DNA from: Nostoc sp. WHI
GTDB lineage: Bacteria > Cyanobacteriota > Cyanobacteriia > Cyanobacteriales > Nostocaceae
Direction of reading: 5' to 3'
DNA length: 64,000 nt
Assembly (NCBI RefSeq): GCF_015714725.1
Contig: NZ_WBKM01000118.1
Coordinates: 12,501 to 76,500 of the forward strand
Shown here: positions 1 to 8,927 of the stretch, piece by piece
Numbering within the stretch: position 1 is the first letter of the stretch
How the letters are laid out: each line of letters begins with the position of its first letter
Translations under genes and position numbers: made by a program
Notes under the pieces: model-generated
What the model was told of the DNA's origin: nothing
Database searches by the model: none
The model's input: the letters and a program-made list of their open reading frames with translations, nothing else

Positions 1-419
1 TAAAGCGAACTTATCCGCCAGGAAAATGGTTTTTCTATGAGCAGATTTTGCAGATTCCTATCTACATAATTTTTAACCCAGATGGCGGTTTGTTAGAATT
101 TTATCAACTAGAAAATGAACGCTATGAGTTAAAGCAACCCGACGAAAATGGTTGTCATTGGGTTGAATTAATGAGTTTGTTTTTGGGAACTTGGCAAGGT
201 ACAAAAGAAGCCAGAAGTGGTTATTGGTTGCGTTGGTGGGATACGGCTGGTAATTTGTTACCTTGGGCTGTGGAACAAATTGCACAAGAACGTCAACAAA
301 AAGAACGATTGATTGCTTATTTACAATCTCAGGGTGTTGATCCAAATAATTTACCCTACAAATATTGGGTGGTGCTGATGAGGTTTGTTTGGATCAAGCG
401 ATCGCATCTTTTATTCTAG
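1..419 (+). CDS. Uma2 family (DUF820) endonuclease-like protein, 5' partial
   Basis: The reading frame is already open at base 3 (Lys-Arg-Thr-Tyr-Pro-Pro-Gly-Lys-Trp), so the start lies outside the window. The visible part matches the C-terminal half of Uma2/DUF820 proteins: a beta-hairpin region around YIIFNPDGG, then WLRWWD, then a basic helix ending in LIAYLQSQGVDPNNLP. Family members normally stop right after that NLP motif. Here the frame continues about 20 residues in low-similarity sequence, which suggests loss of the original stop or a small 3' rearrangement. Uma2 proteins have a PD-(D/E)XK-like fold and are highly multiplied in cyanobacteria; their role is unclear. Catalytic residues are upstream and cannot be judged here. 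Confidence 0.75.
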   Translation, partial: KRTYPPGKWFFYEQILQIPIYIIFNPDGGLLEFYQLENERYELKQPDENGCHWVELMSLFLGTWQGTKEARSGYWLRWWDTAGNLLPWAVEQIAQERQQKERLIAYLQSQGVDPNNLPYKYWVVLMRFVWIKRSHLLF

Positions 420-548
420 GAAATGCTCTGAGGATTTTGCTATTCGCCTTCATCTATCCATTAAGTGAGTTTAACCAAAAGATAAAGTTTATTTAAATAA
501 GTAAATCCATTAATATATTTAAGGGTTTTGAAATTATAATGGATTGAA

Positions 549-1043
549 ATGCGTTTACCTATCATTATCAGTGCCAGTTTGCTGCTATCTGTAAGTCTGA
601 ATCTACCAGTAATGTCCCAATCTTCCATAGAGATAGCACAGTCGCCAGAAAATAATAATTTGAATTCCAGACGATTAAAATTTAATCGCAATTTGTGGAA
701 TCAGCAAAATATTTCCAACTATCGCTATACCTTTAGCAACGGTTGCTTTTGTATACCAGATGCTAGAGGGCCAGTAGTTATTGAAGTACGTAACGGTCAA
801 ACAACTTCTATCACTTCTGTGGCTACCGGTCAACCAGTTGATCCACAATACTTCCAAAAATACAGTACAATTCCCAAGCTTTTTAACCTGATTCAGGACG
901 CTATTGCCCGTCAAGCGTCCAGCTTGAGTGTACGTTATGCTCCTAGCCTTGGCTATCCAACCCAAATCGATATCGATTACAGTAGTCAGATAGCTGATGA
1001 AGAACTATATCTCACAATTGAGAATTTTGAGGAAATTCAATAG
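549..1043 (+). CDS. DUF6174-like secreted protein
   Basis: A 164-residue protein with a clear N-terminal signal peptide: a short basic start, a hydrophobic stretch LLLSVSLNL, and a probable cleavage site near residue 24-30. The mature part has the DUF6174 pattern: an NLW helix, NYRYTF, a Cys-x-Cys (GCFC) and a V.V.NGQ strand, followed by a helix-rich part and a final beta-strand with YPTQIDIDY. The function of the family is unknown; it is small, exported and often found near lipoproteins. The ATG gives a complete signal peptide, so the start is good. No operon partner is evident. Confidence 0.7.
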   Translation: MRLPIIISASLLLSVSLNLPVMSQSSIEIAQSPENNNLNSRRLKFNRNLWNQQNISNYRYTFSNGCFCIPDARGPVVIEVRNGQTTSITSVATGQPVDPQYFQKYSTIPKLFNLIQDAIARQASSLSVRYAPSLGYPTQIDIDYSSQIADEELYLTIENFEEIQ

Positions 1044-1393
1044 AGACTAAACCAATTATCAAGGAATAACAATACAAATAGGGTTAAAGGACTAAATCTT
1101 GCTCTGGATTTGGTGCTTTAATCCAGATTAACTAATTTTAGCTGGTGCGATCGCTTTAATTATTGAGTATGCAAATATGCAAGTGTGCGGTAAAATCGAT
1201 GCTTATAACAAGAGTTAATCTCTAATCTGATCAGATATTTTTAATCAAAACTTGTTACAAATCGAAGGATTTTCCTCGCATAGGAAAAGATAATTGTAGA
1301 AAAATTCAAGATAAAGTTAAAAATGTCAGTGACCCGGAAAACAGATCGGATTAGTTGAATAACTACCGAAAGTCTGACAGGAAAACCATACTA
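1044..1393. other. Intergenic region with one hairpin
   Basis: No gene is supported here. A 7-bp inverted repeat (CTGGATT at 1104-1110 and AATCCAG at 1120-1126, 9-nt loop) could end the upstream transcript, although no strong T-run follows. One near-HIP1 site (GCGATCGC at about 1147) is present. Confidence 0.5.
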
Positions 1394-1930
1394 ATGAGAA
1401 TTTGGGCTACTATTGCTGTGCTAGTTTCTTCTTGGCTAATATCTGGGGTCATAGCTTCTGAGCCGATGAATGGTACTTCTGTTTTGGTAGAAAATATCAT
1501 ATCGTCTCCTGCGCCAACGAATGCGAAACAGATTACTGTCATTAACGCTGAGTTCGGGTTGAAAAGAGTTGACTCTAAAGGTAATATTACCATTTTCCAG
1601 ACAACAAGAGTGCCACTTCAGGAAGGAAACGCCTACGGATGGCGGATTAAACTCAAAGACTACCAAAGTGAAGTGAAATGGCGCGAAGTTTTGCGTTTAC
1701 CAAAACCTCCAGAAACTTGGGGTACAGCTAACGGGGAAGATTTTTCAATATCAGCAGACGGCACTACATCTGTGACGCGGCGCACAGAGTCGCCTCAAAA
1801 CGGTGTGATTGAGAATTTTTGGACGATCGCTCCTGGCGATCCGGTTGGCAAGCATAAAATAGAGGTATATATTGATGACCGTTTGATAGGAACTTTCGAG
1901 TTTGAGTTGATTCCAGTCAAGCAGATATGA
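1394..1930 (+). CDS. Secreted DUF3859-like protein
   Basis: A conserved cyanobacterial-type exported protein of about 178 residues. The ATG at 1394 yields a typical signal peptide (MRIWATIAVLVSSWLISG); an in-frame TTG at 1355 would add 13 polar residues and has no better ribosome site. The mature part begins with a beta-strand, ITVINAEFGLKRVDS, and continues with alternating strands ending in GKHKIEVYIDDRLIGTFEF. That pattern fits the all-beta DUF3859 family, whose role is unknown. No catalytic residues can be named. It is transcribed alone, about 90 bp before the next gene. Confidence 0.6.
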   Translation: MRIWATIAVLVSSWLISGVIASEPMNGTSVLVENIISSPAPTNAKQITVINAEFGLKRVDSKGNITIFQTTRVPLQEGNAYGWRIKLKDYQSEVKWREVLRLPKPPETWGTANGEDFSISADGTTSVTRRTESPQNGVIENFWTIAPGDPVGKHKIEVYIDDRLIGTFEFELIPVKQI

Positions 1931-2020
1931 AAAGGCTTAGGCAGTGGGGACTGGGGGACAAGGAATGCCCAATGTCCAAACTAAGGAGTATCTTAGAGAT
2001 AGAAGTTTGATTCTTGTTGG

Positions 2021-2344
2021 GTGGCGATCGTGAATACAGAGGAATTCCTGCGATTGATCGGAAAACAGCGCCCATGTCCTCAGATATTGCCAAAAGCGCT
2101 GCAAGCAATGTGGTATGACAAGAAAGGTGATTGGAGCAAAGCTCATGAAATAGTTCAAAATGCCAGCGATGCCGACAGTGCCAGGGTTCATGCTTACCTA
2201 CACCGCAAAGAAGGAGATTTGAGCAATGCCCATTATTGGTATCAACGCAGTGGTCAGCTAGAGTTTGCAGGAGAGCTAAATCAGGAATGGGAACAAATAA
2301 CTTCTGTATTGCTGAAGAAGGTCAACGCGACACATGAATGCTGA
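2021..2344 (+). CDS. Small helical (TPR-like) conserved protein
   Basis: A protein of about 107 residues with GTG at 2021 (a second GTG at 2030 is also possible). It contains helix-turn-helix units such as WYDKKGDWSKAHEIVQ and YLHRKEGDLSNAHYWYQRSG, which look like two degenerate tetratricopeptide-type hairpins. The 3' end overlaps the start of the pentapeptide-repeat gene by 11 bp, so the two are very probably co-transcribed and translationally coupled. I do not recognise a named function; a protein-protein adaptor is an inference from the repeats. Confidence 0.6.
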   Translation: MAIVNTEEFLRLIGKQRPCPQILPKALQAMWYDKKGDWSKAHEIVQNASDADSARVHAYLHRKEGDLSNAHYWYQRSGQLEFAGELNQEWEQITSVLLKKVNATHEC

Positions 2345-2702
2345 TGAATTGAAACGGCGTTTTGCCGCAGGGGAAAGATATTTTCCAGCAGTCAACTTAA
2401 GTAGGGACAAGCTGATTGGAGCCTATTTGCCTGGAATCAATTTATGGGGATCTGACCTGAGTGAAGCTAACCTAGCTAAAGCTAAACTCTGGGGAGCAGA
2501 TTTGAGTAGAGCTAACTTAGCCAAAGCGAACTTGACTAGAGCGAATTTGAGCGGTGTTAACCTGAATGAAGCGAATCTGCGGGGAGCTAAACTTAACTAT
2601 GCCAAGTTATATGGAGCAAATCTGACTGGTGCTTACTACGATGAAAGCACTCGCTTTTCTAGAGGTTTTGACCCCATTAGTAACAATATGCGGAAAGTGT
2701 GA
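2334..2702 (+). CDS. Pentapeptide repeat protein
   Basis: A 122-residue protein whose centre (about residues 28-105) is a run of A(N/D)LxX pentapeptides: ANLAKAKLWGADLSRANLA and on. Such repeats fold as a right-handed quadrilateral beta-helix. There is no signal peptide or membrane segment, so it is likely cytosolic. The start codon overlaps the end of the preceding small helical protein. Pentapeptide proteins are very numerous in cyanobacteria and few have known roles; no fused domain gives a clue here. Confidence 0.85.
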   Translation: MNADELKRRFAAGERYFPAVNLSRDKLIGAYLPGINLWGSDLSEANLAKAKLWGADLSRANLAKANLTRANLSGVNLNEANLRGAKLNYAKLYGANLTGAYYDESTRFSRGFDPISNNMRKV

Positions 2703-3122
2703 AGGTGATTGGGGACTGGGTTTCTAATAGTTAACCTGTTCGCTACGTTCACCACCATATTCACTACAACTAAGCAGTATCTTATGAATATTACGAGCAG
2801 TAGTGATGAAGATGTACCTATTTTTTCTCATATTAGTGATGGCAATGAATCTGAGAAAAGCAGATTTCCGTTTGATAGAAAGCGATCTGACATCAATCAA
2901 CATCGTCAAAGCACGACGGTCGAATCCTAGTAACTACAATGCCTATGCTTGATTAATTCGACTGGGATTAATGCCGTTGCGATCGCTTATTTCAGTGTAC
3001 CTTGCCTCAGCTTATTGCCAGGTTTGTAATTTCCTTGCTGTTTACCTTTTGTTGATTTGAGAAAATTTTGCATTATACAGTAATCCTAAAATCAGTTGTG
3101 AAATTAAGAATTATTGCTTTTT
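2703..3122. other. Intergenic region, no supported gene
   Basis: A 74-codon open frame at 2709-2930 has no ribosome site and an unstructured low-similarity product, so I do not call it. The stretch includes one near-repeat typical of Nostoc spacers (CGCTACGTTCACC). It lies between a plus-strand stop and a convergent minus-strand gene. Confidence 0.5.
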
Positions 3123-3671
3123 TTACTCAGCATTCAGCACTGTTTCAGTAAGGCGTTGTGCATTCCAAAATTGTTCTGCAAATGCAACTGCTGGGTGAAT
3201 TGGGGATTTAGGCTTAGTTTTAAGTACCATTCCAGCTTCATGAACTAGGCGATCGCCTTTAGTTGAGTTGCACTTCTCGCACGCAGTCACTACGTTATCC
3301 CAACGGTGCTGTCCACCTTTGGAACGGGGAATTACATGGTCAAGGGTTAGACGCTTGGTGCTGCCGCAGTATTGGCAGGTATGATTATCTCGTTTCAAAA
3401 CTTCACGTCGATTCACTGGAGGTACTTTCCAGTGCCGTTCTGGATTACCCACCGTCAAGCGGATATGTTCAGGCACTTGTAGTACGATACTAGGAGAACG
3501 GACTTCCCAATGCTTTGTAGTGCCAAAATTTAAAGATTCTGCCTGACCCGTAATTAACAGTACTATTGCTCGTTTGATGTTGACGCGTGCTAGTGGTAAG
3601 TAGTTCTTGGAAAACACTACTACCGAATTTTGTAGTATATGTGGTTGCAGACTTGGTGGTTGAGCTTGCAT
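3123..3671 (-). CDS. HNH endonuclease family protein
   Basis: A 182-residue protein. The N-terminal half (VVVFSKNYLPLARVNIKRA) is the conserved leader of this cyanobacterial HNH group. The C-terminal half holds the HNH/zinc motif: a first CxxC (CQYC), then DHVIPRSKGG with the catalytic His, then WDN, then a second CxxC (CEKC) and N. All key residues are present, so a metal-dependent nuclease is likely active. The ATG follows AAGGAG with a 9-nt spacer. It stands alone; the substrate is unknown. Members of this group are common in cyanobacterial chromosomes and are not necessarily mobile. Confidence 0.85.
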   Translation of the reverse strand: MQAQPPSLQPHILQNSVVVFSKNYLPLARVNIKRAIVLLITGQAESLNFGTTKHWEVRSPSIVLQVPEHIRLTVGNPERHWKVPPVNRREVLKRDNHTCQYCGSTKRLTLDHVIPRSKGGQHRWDNVVTACEKCNSTKGDRLVHEAGMVLKTKPKSPIHPAVAFAEQFWNAQRLTETVLNAE

Positions 3672-4161
3672 CTAAAAAAACTCCTTAAAAATAACTCCCA
3701 CCTCTGGTTCTCAGGAGCGGGGGTCAAGCAGTTGAAGTTGATACTTTTTCCACTATATCGGTGTTGCGATCGCTCTACACCTCCCGCTCTGGATTAATTG
3801 CTCTGGATTCAGCCAAAGCGCTAACCCTGTCAAAATGCTTTCGTCAACAGATTTACTGTCTAAAAAACTATATGTTCCCTCAAAACCAAACAGCACAATT
3901 GCTCTGCCTGAAACCCAGCAATGCACTGCACTATTTAAGTTTAAGAATAATCTGCGGCTCATCGAATTTTTGTAGTACTTGTAGTTAATAGTATTTTTTA
4001 TATTACACTTATAGTATATATTTGTCCAGTAGCTTGAGGAGATTAGCGTAGCTGGATTGCACCTTTAGTTTTAAGGGAAAGCTTAAAAGGCAACTGATTT
4101 GATATAAAAAAAAGAGCCTGACTTAGGCTCTTTAATAAAACAACTACTAATGTAATTGTGA
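3672..4161. other. Intergenic region between HNH gene and ribosomal block
   Basis: I see no convincing gene. Two overlapping antiparallel frames at about 3750-3990 lack ribosome sites and family features. The right end carries the terminator of the rplL transcript, listed separately. A GCGATCGC site occurs near 3767. Confidence 0.5.
4111..4133 (-). terminator. Rho-independent terminator after rplL
   Basis: A perfect 9-bp stem (AAAGAGCCT at 4111-4119, AGGCTCTTT at 4125-4133) with a 5-nt loop, followed on the minus strand by a T-run. It sits 28 bp past the rplL stop and closes the ribosomal-protein transcript. Confidence 0.85.
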
Positions 4162-4551
4162 CTACTTCACAGTCACCTTACCGCCAGCTTCTTCGATCCG
4201 CTTTTTAGCATCTTCAGCAGCATCCTTAGCAATACCTTCCTTAACTGCCTTGGGTGCAGCTTCCACCAAGTCTTTTGCTTCTTTGAGACCAAGACCAGTC
4301 AATTCCCGTACAATTTTCAGCACAGCAATCTTCTTATCAGCTTGAACTGATTCTAGAATCACATCAAACTCGGTTTGCTCAACTGCTTCCTCAGCAGGAG
4401 CAGCAGCACCAGGAGCCATCATCATCATACCGCCAGCTGGTGCAGCAGCACTCACGCCAAAGGCTTCTTCAATTTGCTTAACTAATTCAGCTGCTTCCAG
4501 TAAAGACAGAGCTTTTAGTTGTTCTAAAATTTGATCGGTTGCAGTAGACAT
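4162..4551 (-). CDS. rplL: 50S ribosomal protein L7/L12
   Basis: A 129-residue L7/L12. It shows the N-terminal dimerisation helices ([20 protein letters not shown]), an Ala/Pro/Met-rich hinge ([20 protein letters not shown]) and the C-terminal factor-binding domain with [20 protein letters not shown]. It forms the mobile stalk that recruits elongation factors and is anchored on L10, encoded just upstream. The ATG follows AGGAG. It is the last gene of the block before a strong terminator, and the 93-bp gap to rplJ has no terminator. Confidence 0.98.
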   Translation of the reverse strand: MSTATDQILEQLKALSLLEAAELVKQIEEAFGVSAAAPAGGMMMMAPGAAAPAEEAVEQTEFDVILESVQADKKIAVLKIVRELTGLGLKEAKDLVEAAPKAVKEGIAKDAAEDAKKRIEEAGGKVTVK

Positions 4552-4644
4552 TGATATAACTCCTGTAATTTTGATTATTTATTTGTCATAGGTCATTGGT
4601 CTTTAACTATAGACTTTTGACTCTTGACTGATGAACCGCTAAGT

Positions 4645-5496
4645 CTATTCAGTAGCGGTTTCGGTGCTGCCATCTTGTACAGCAACAGTTTCAGCGCTGC
4701 CATCTTGTACAGCAACAGTTTCAGCGCTGCCATCTTGTACAGCAACAGTTTCAGCGCTGCCATCTTGTACAGCAACAGTTTCAGCGCTGCCATCTTGTAC
4801 AGCAACAGTTTCAGCGCTGCCATCTTGTACAGCAACAGTTTCAGCGCTGCCATCTTGTACAGCAACAGTTTCAGCGCTGCCATCTTGTACAGCAACAGTT
4901 TCAGCGCTGCCATCTTGTACAGCAACAGTTTCAGCGCCACTATCTTGTACAGCAACAGTTTCAGTGCTGCCATCTTGCTTTTGGTCGGCCACAGCCTGGA
5001 AAGCACGAGCCAGTGAACCAGGAACTTCGTTAATACCCACAGCAATCTTGGTAGCCAAAGCATTGATAGCTCCAGCAATTTGCGCTATGAGTTGTTCCTT
5101 GGATGGCAAGTCTCCCAAAGCCTTAACATCCGGTTCTTTGAGCAAGCGACCTTCCATGACACCACCACGAAGTTCTGTCTTCTTGGTAGCTTTCTGGAAG
5201 TCTTGATATGCCTTAATTGCCGATGAAAAATCTTCTTTAACCAGCAAAAAGGCTGAAGAACCCTTGAGTAATTCCGACATGGGTTGCCATTTTTTATCAC
5301 CTTCAATGGCAATACCCATCAGAGTATTTTTAGTCACCTTACAAACAGTGCCACTCGGACGCAGCCGCCGCCGCAAGTCAGTAATTTCTGCAACGGTTAG
5401 CCCCTGATACTCTATTACCAGTGCCAAAGTTGACTCACTCAAAGTTTCTTTGAGATCAGCTACTATCTCTTTTTTATTTTCTAGTGTTCTACCCAT
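4645..5496 (-). CDS. rplJ: 50S ribosomal protein L10 with a tandem-repeat C-terminal extension
   Basis: Residues 1 to about 177 are a normal cyanobacterial L10: [15 protein letters not shown], the rRNA/L11-side globular domain, and the C-terminal helix that binds L7/L12 dimers ([16 protein letters not shown]). The usual protein ends near there. Here it continues for about 100 residues as ten copies of TVAVQD in a 10-residue period ([10 protein letters not shown]), ending TETATE. The start follows AAGGAGG and is secure. The extension is acidic and contains Gly/Ser, so it may be flexible. It lies directly after the L12-binding helix. Length is 283 residues against about 165-190 for typical family members. 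Confidence 0.96.
   Translation of the reverse strand: MGRTLENKKEIVADLKETLSESTLALVIEYQGLTVAEITDLRRRLRPSGTVCKVTKNTLMGIAIEGDKKWQPMSELLKGSSAFLLVKEDFSSAIKAYQDFQKATKKTELRGGVMEGRLLKEPDVKALGDLPSKEQLIAQIAGAINALATKIAVGINEVPGSLARAFQAVADQKQDGSTETVAVQDSGAETVAVQDGSAETVAVQDGSAETVAVQDGSAETVAVQDGSAETVAVQDGSAETVAVQDGSAETVAVQDGSAETVAVQDGSAETVAVQDGSTETATE
4651..4980. repeat. 30-bp tandem repeat (minisatellite) inside rplJ
   Basis: Eight consecutive 30-bp units are identical from 4681 to 4920 (each starts AGCAACAGTTTCAGCGCTGC on the plus strand). They are flanked by diverged units at 4651-4680, 4921-4950 and 4951-4980. The period is a multiple of three, so copy-number change keeps the rplJ frame. Identity at the DNA level, not only in protein, points to recent expansion or ongoing homogenisation. 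Confidence 0.97.
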
Positions 5497-5570
5497 TCCA
5501 GTCTCACCTCCTTAAAAAATAGGCGATTTCCCTACTTGTGCGTTTTTTCTAAACCTGAATCAAAACAACA

Positions 5571-5595
5571 AACCCCAGCTGATTTAGCCGGGGTT
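5571..5595 (-). promoter_or_regulatory. Hairpin in the rplA-rplJ gap, likely L10-leader/attenuator element
   Basis: The 277-bp gap between rplA and rplJ contains the stem AACCCC (5571-5576) with GGGGTT (5590-5595), extended by three inner pairs, followed on the minus strand by a T/G-rich run. In many bacteria the rplJL unit is preceded by an autoregulatory L10 leader and partial attenuator. The position fits, but the consensus kink-turn of that leader was not verified here. Confidence 0.4.
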
Positions 5596-5773
5596 GGGTA
5601 GTAAAACTCTTGATGCCATAGTTATCACACTTTTACGCATGGTAATTTTGACAATTAGAATTTTCACCTCGGCAGGATATTTAAGCTATTAGCACCTGCT
5701 GTCTCCGGCTTTGCTTATTCAATTTCTCAGGGGGACTAAGGTAATTATTTTATTCCCTAATCCCTACTGGCTT

Positions 5774-6487
5774 TTACGCTGCTTCGCTCAGTTTCAAATC
5801 TCGTAGGGCGCTGACATCAACTTTAATCGATGGCCCCATTGTGGCAGCGATATAAAATGTGCGCCAATAACGACCTTTAGCTCCTGAAGGACGGTTACGA
5901 TCAATTGTCTCCTGCAATGCCTTCAGGTTGACTAACAAATCTTCAGGCGAGAAGGTTGCCTTACCAAACATAACATGGACAATACCAGTTCGATCAGCTC
6001 GAAACTCTAATTTACCAGCTTTGAATTCTGCGATCGCACCTGCTAAATCAAATGTCACGGTTCCACCCTTGGGCGATGGCATCAAACCACGCGGCCCAAG
6101 CAACTTACCCAGCTTTGCCACCTGTGGCATCACATCGGGTGTGGCAATCAGCTTGTCAAAATCCATCCTACCTTTCTGGATTTCGTCAATCAGTTCTTCT
6201 GAACCTACTATATCAGCACCAGCGTTGCTTGCTTCGTTTACTTTTTCGCCTCTAGCTATCACCGCCACCCGAACGATTTGTCCTGTACCTTTGGGCAGTG
6301 CTACCGTTGTCCGTAACTGTTGGTCTGTATACTTGGGGTCAATTCCCAATCGGATATGGGCTTCAGCGGCTTCGGCAAATTTAGCTGTTGCTGTGTCTTT
6401 CAGAAGGGCTAAAGCCTCTAGGGGTTGATAGTCCTTGTCTTCTACTTTTGCTTGCAGCGTCTGCAAACGACGCGATATTTTTGGCAT
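5774..6487 (-). CDS. rplA: 50S ribosomal protein L1
   Basis: A 237-residue L1 of normal length, opening [20 protein letters not shown] and containing the conserved [18 protein letters not shown] segment and the late [13 protein letters not shown] strand. It binds 23S rRNA at the L1 stalk and in many bacteria represses its own operon. It follows rplK after 116 bp in the usual order secE-nusG-rplK-rplA-rplJ-rplL. Confidence 0.98.
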   Translation of the reverse strand: MPKISRRLQTLQAKVEDKDYQPLEALALLKDTATAKFAEAAEAHIRLGIDPKYTDQQLRTTVALPKGTGQIVRVAVIARGEKVNEASNAGADIVGSEELIDEIQKGRMDFDKLIATPDVMPQVAKLGKLLGPRGLMPSPKGGTVTFDLAGAIAEFKAGKLEFRADRTGIVHVMFGKATFSPEDLLVNLKALQETIDRNRPSGAKGRYWRTFYIAATMGPSIKVDVSALRDLKLSEAA

Positions 6488-6603
6488 TTTTTTCTCCTGG
6501 GGTAATTCCGAAGCTTCGCCTCTCCCCCGATAATTTTTTAGTTATGAGTACTGAGTTATGAGTGCTGAGTAAAGAGTGCCAAGTAATTATCCTGGACTCT
6601 TGA

Positions 6604-7029
6604 CTAATCTGTGATTGTTACACCCATATTCTTAGCTGTTCCTCCCACAATCTTCATTGCCGCGTCTATGTCGTTAGCATTGAGATCGGGCAGTTTCGTT
6701 TGGGCTATTTCTTGCAATTGTGCTTTGGTAATTGACCCAACCTTCTTTTTGTTAGGTTCGTTCGATCCTCGTTCGATTTTCGCCGCCTTGCGAATCAGTT
6801 CTGATGCTGGTGGCGTCTTGAGTATGAATGTAAAACTCCGGTCTTCAAAAACCGAAATTTCTACAGGTATCACCATTCCAGCTTGATCTGCTGTTTTGGC
6901 GTTGTACTCTTTGCAGAACATCATGATATTGACGCCGTGTTGACCCAATGCGGGGCCCACTGGCGGTGCTGGATTGGCTTTTCCAGCATTCAGGGCCAGT
7001 TTGATGACCGCTACTATTTTCTTCGCCAT
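6604..7029 (-). CDS. rplK: 50S ribosomal protein L11
   Basis: A 141-residue L11 of standard length. It has the N-terminal proline-rich [21 protein letters not shown], the linker [13 protein letters not shown], and the rRNA-binding C-terminal domain with KLPDLNA and [11 protein letters not shown]. It forms the GTPase-associated centre with L10/L7/L12. It starts only 6 bp after the nusG stop, so the two are in one operon. Confidence 0.98.
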   Translation of the reverse strand: MAKKIVAVIKLALNAGKANPAPPVGPALGQHGVNIMMFCKEYNAKTADQAGMVIPVEISVFEDRSFTFILKTPPASELIRKAAKIERGSNEPNKKKVGSITKAQLQEIAQTKLPDLNANDIDAAMKIVGGTAKNMGVTITD

Positions 7030-7035
7030 TTGTAT

Positions 7036-7680
7036 TTAGCTCTGTTTCTCTACCTGATTAAATTCCAATTCTACTGGTGTATCCCTGCCGAAAATTGAGA
7101 GCAAGGCTTTGAGCTTACTCCGTTCTGGAGAGACTTCAATCACTTCGCCTTCAAAGTCTTTAAATGGACCAGAAAGCACCATGATCTTATCACCAGTAGC
7201 CATGTCAATTTTGAGAACCGGCTCCTGTTCGCTGGTTTGTTTGAATATTCGTTCGACTTCTGAAGAACTCAGTGGTATGGGGTGCACATGACCTCGACCC
7301 TTACTGCTGCTACCACGTTTTTGTTCTGAACCAACAAAATTAATTACATGGGAGGTGTTTCGTACCACCTGCCAAGTATCATCATCCATCATCATCCGTA
7401 CCAGCACATAGCCAGGGAAAACCTTTTCTTCTGTATGCTGGCGACTGCCATCTTTGCGGATTTTTACCGATGGCGTCTGTGGAATTTCTACCTGGATAAT
7501 TTTGTCAGCTACATCAAAAGTTTGAATGCGTTGCTCTAAGTTAGTTTTTACACGCTTTTCACAGCCTGAGGCTACTTGCACTGCATACCAGCGTGCTTCT
7601 TTTGACGCTGCTTCTGCTGTTTCTGCTGCTTCCTCCGACTGCAACATTGAGTTGCGTGGTTCATCTGTTGCAAAAGTCAT
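7036..7680 (-). CDS. nusG: Transcription termination/antitermination protein NusG
   Basis: About 214 residues when started at the ATG at 7680, which overlaps the secE stop by one base (TGATG), a typical coupling. An upstream in-frame ATG near 7803 would run through secE and is rejected. It has the NGN domain (ARWYAVQVASGCEKRVKTNLEQRI, then VFPGYVLVRM and WQVVRNT) and a C-terminal KOW motif (GDKIMVLSGPFKDFEGEV). A Glu/Ala-rich acidic leader of about 25 residues precedes the NGN domain, as in other cyanobacteria. It contacts RNA polymerase and modulates pausing. Confidence 0.96.
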   Translation of the reverse strand: MTFATDEPRNSMLQSEEAAETAEAASKEARWYAVQVASGCEKRVKTNLEQRIQTFDVADKIIQVEIPQTPSVKIRKDGSRQHTEEKVFPGYVLVRMMMDDDTWQVVRNTSHVINFVGSEQKRGSSSKGRGHVHPIPLSSSEVERIFKQTSEQEPVLKIDMATGDKIMVLSGPFKDFEGEVIEVSPERSKLKALLSIFGRDTPVELEFNQVEKQS

Positions 7681-7901
7681 CAGAATACCTGTTTTGCTGC
7701 CCAAGCAAACAATCCATCGACCAAGTATATCAAAGATGCGGAAAGTGCCACCATTAACAACACAGCGGCGGATTCGCTCACTATCTGCTTCCGACTGGGC
7801 CAAACTACTTTGTCAAGTTCTTCTTTGGTTCCCTGTATGAAGTTGCCGAAGCTAAATCCATTTGTGGTTTCTGGCAATTCTGCTTCACTTTTTTTGGCCA
7901 C
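7680..7901 (-). CDS. secE: Preprotein translocase subunit SecE
   Basis: 73 residues. It has the conserved cytoplasmic amphipathic helix (FIQGTKEELDKVVWPSRKQIV) followed by a single membrane segment (ESAAVLLMVALSASLIYLVDGLFAW). This is the short, one-TM SecE found in cyanobacteria and plastids. Its stop overlaps the nusG start. The upstream gap carries tRNA-Trp. Confidence 0.95.
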   Translation of the reverse strand: MAKKSEAELPETTNGFSFGNFIQGTKEELDKVVWPSRKQIVSESAAVLLMVALSASLIYLVDGLFAWAAKQVF

Positions 7902-7927
7902 GGCCGTTTACCCCCCGTTTATAACTC

Positions 7928-8044
7928 AATTTTGGATTTTGGATTTTGGATTTTAGATTTACCTTATGCCTTAAGGCAAAGGCGTTTAATTTTAGATTTT
8001 GGTTTGTCGATTTTAAATTTCTTCTCAATCCAAAATCCAAAATT
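7928..8044. repeat. Long inverted repeat built from a TTTGGAT heptamer
   Basis: A perfect 18-bp inverted repeat (7928-7945 and 8027-8044) made of TTTGGAT-type units, with partial units in the loop. It lies between tRNA-Trp and secE. A transcript in either direction could fold into a long hairpin. Such heptamer-based elements are common spacer repeats in Nostoc genomes. Confidence 0.8.
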
Positions 8045-8186
8045 CATTCAGGTTTGCAGCTTCGACTCTATTTCACTTACTCAAGCAAAACAACTGCAAA
8101 TACAATAAGTTTACCCGAAATTATTAGCGCTAACTGCTATATTAGCAGCTGCGTAATTATTTCGGGCTTTGTTTTTTGCTCTTGAG

Positions 8187-8259
8187 CGCGCCCTGGAGGA
8201 CTTGAACCCCCGACATCAGGTTTTGGAGACCTGCGTTCTACCAACTGAACTAAGAGCGC
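8187..8259 (-). tRNA. trnW: tRNA-Trp (anticodon CCA)
   Basis: A 73-nt cloverleaf on the minus strand. The acceptor stem GCGCTCT pairs with AGGGCGC, the discriminator is G, the D-arm is TTCAGTTGGTAGAA, the anticodon loop CTCCAAA gives CCA, and the T-arm contains GGTTCAAGTCC. CCA is not encoded. Its place just upstream of secE-nusG is conserved in many bacteria. Confidence 0.97.
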
Positions 8260-8413
8260 ACAAGCTGTTTTTGATTTAGTTATTGCGCTGAACTAAATTT
8301 CAGTTTAACGCAATATGCGATTTCTATCATACCTCAATTTTGTTTAGAGAACAAGTCTAGCGGCAGATGCCGCTTGAGGCTTGAGATTTCTCCCATACTT
8401 TTGAACGACGAAT

Positions 8414-8776
8414 CTACAAAGGGCGGTCAAACCGTTGCTTAATTCGGGTTGCCTTACCGACGCGATCGCGGAGATAATACAACTTAGCACGGCGGACTTT
8501 ACCGCGACGTAATACCTTGATACTGTCAATCCGGGGAGAATGCAATAAAAACACCCGCTCTACGCCTACACCTTGAAAAACCTTACGGACTGTAATAGTT
8601 TCGTTGATGCCGCCATTGCGTCTGGCAATTACTACTCCCTCGTAGGGTTGTACGCGGGATTTTTCGCCTTCCTTGATTTTCACTCCCACTTTTACTGTGT
8701 CGCCCACGTAAATTTCGGGCAGATTCGATTTTATCTGTTCTGCTTCAATTGAGCGGATAATCTCTTGAGCGTTCAT
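8414..8776 (-). CDS. rplS: 50S ribosomal protein L19
   Basis: A 120-residue L19 of normal length. It opens with [14 protein letters not shown], continues with the SH3-like core ([24 protein letters not shown]), and ends with the conserved [20 protein letters not shown]. It binds at the 30S/50S interface. It is divergent from the downstream glycosyltransferase and heads the minus-strand translation block. Confidence 0.97.
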   Translation of the reverse strand: MNAQEIIRSIEAEQIKSNLPEIYVGDTVKVGVKIKEGEKSRVQPYEGVVIARRNGGINETITVRKVFQGVGVERVFLLHSPRIDSIKVLRRGKVRRAKLYYLRDRVGKATRIKQRFDRPL

Positions 8777-8927
8777 AGTCTTTCTGTCTACTTAAAAAAC
8801 TCACAATCATCAATTGTAAATCGATAATCCTATTTCAGTCTACTTGTTAGGATTGATAATTTTACCGATACAACAGCCTAAAGATCAAAGCTATATTGCA
8901 GAATGCTGTACCACAGGGGTGAAATTT

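Noticed and set aside
2709-2930. Small plus-strand gene
   Set aside because: No ribosome site, low-complexity product, no recognisable motif.
4651-4980. CRISPR array
   Set aside because: Units are contiguous with no unique spacers and lie inside rplJ in frame; it is a coding minisatellite.
4593-5206. Long open frames on both strands across the rplJ repeat
   Set aside because: The 30-bp unit has no stop in several frames, so long frames arise automatically; they lack ribosome sites and the products are pure repeat.
7681-7803. Longer NusG start
   Set aside because: It would be coded through secE; the ATG overlapping the secE stop gives the conserved length.
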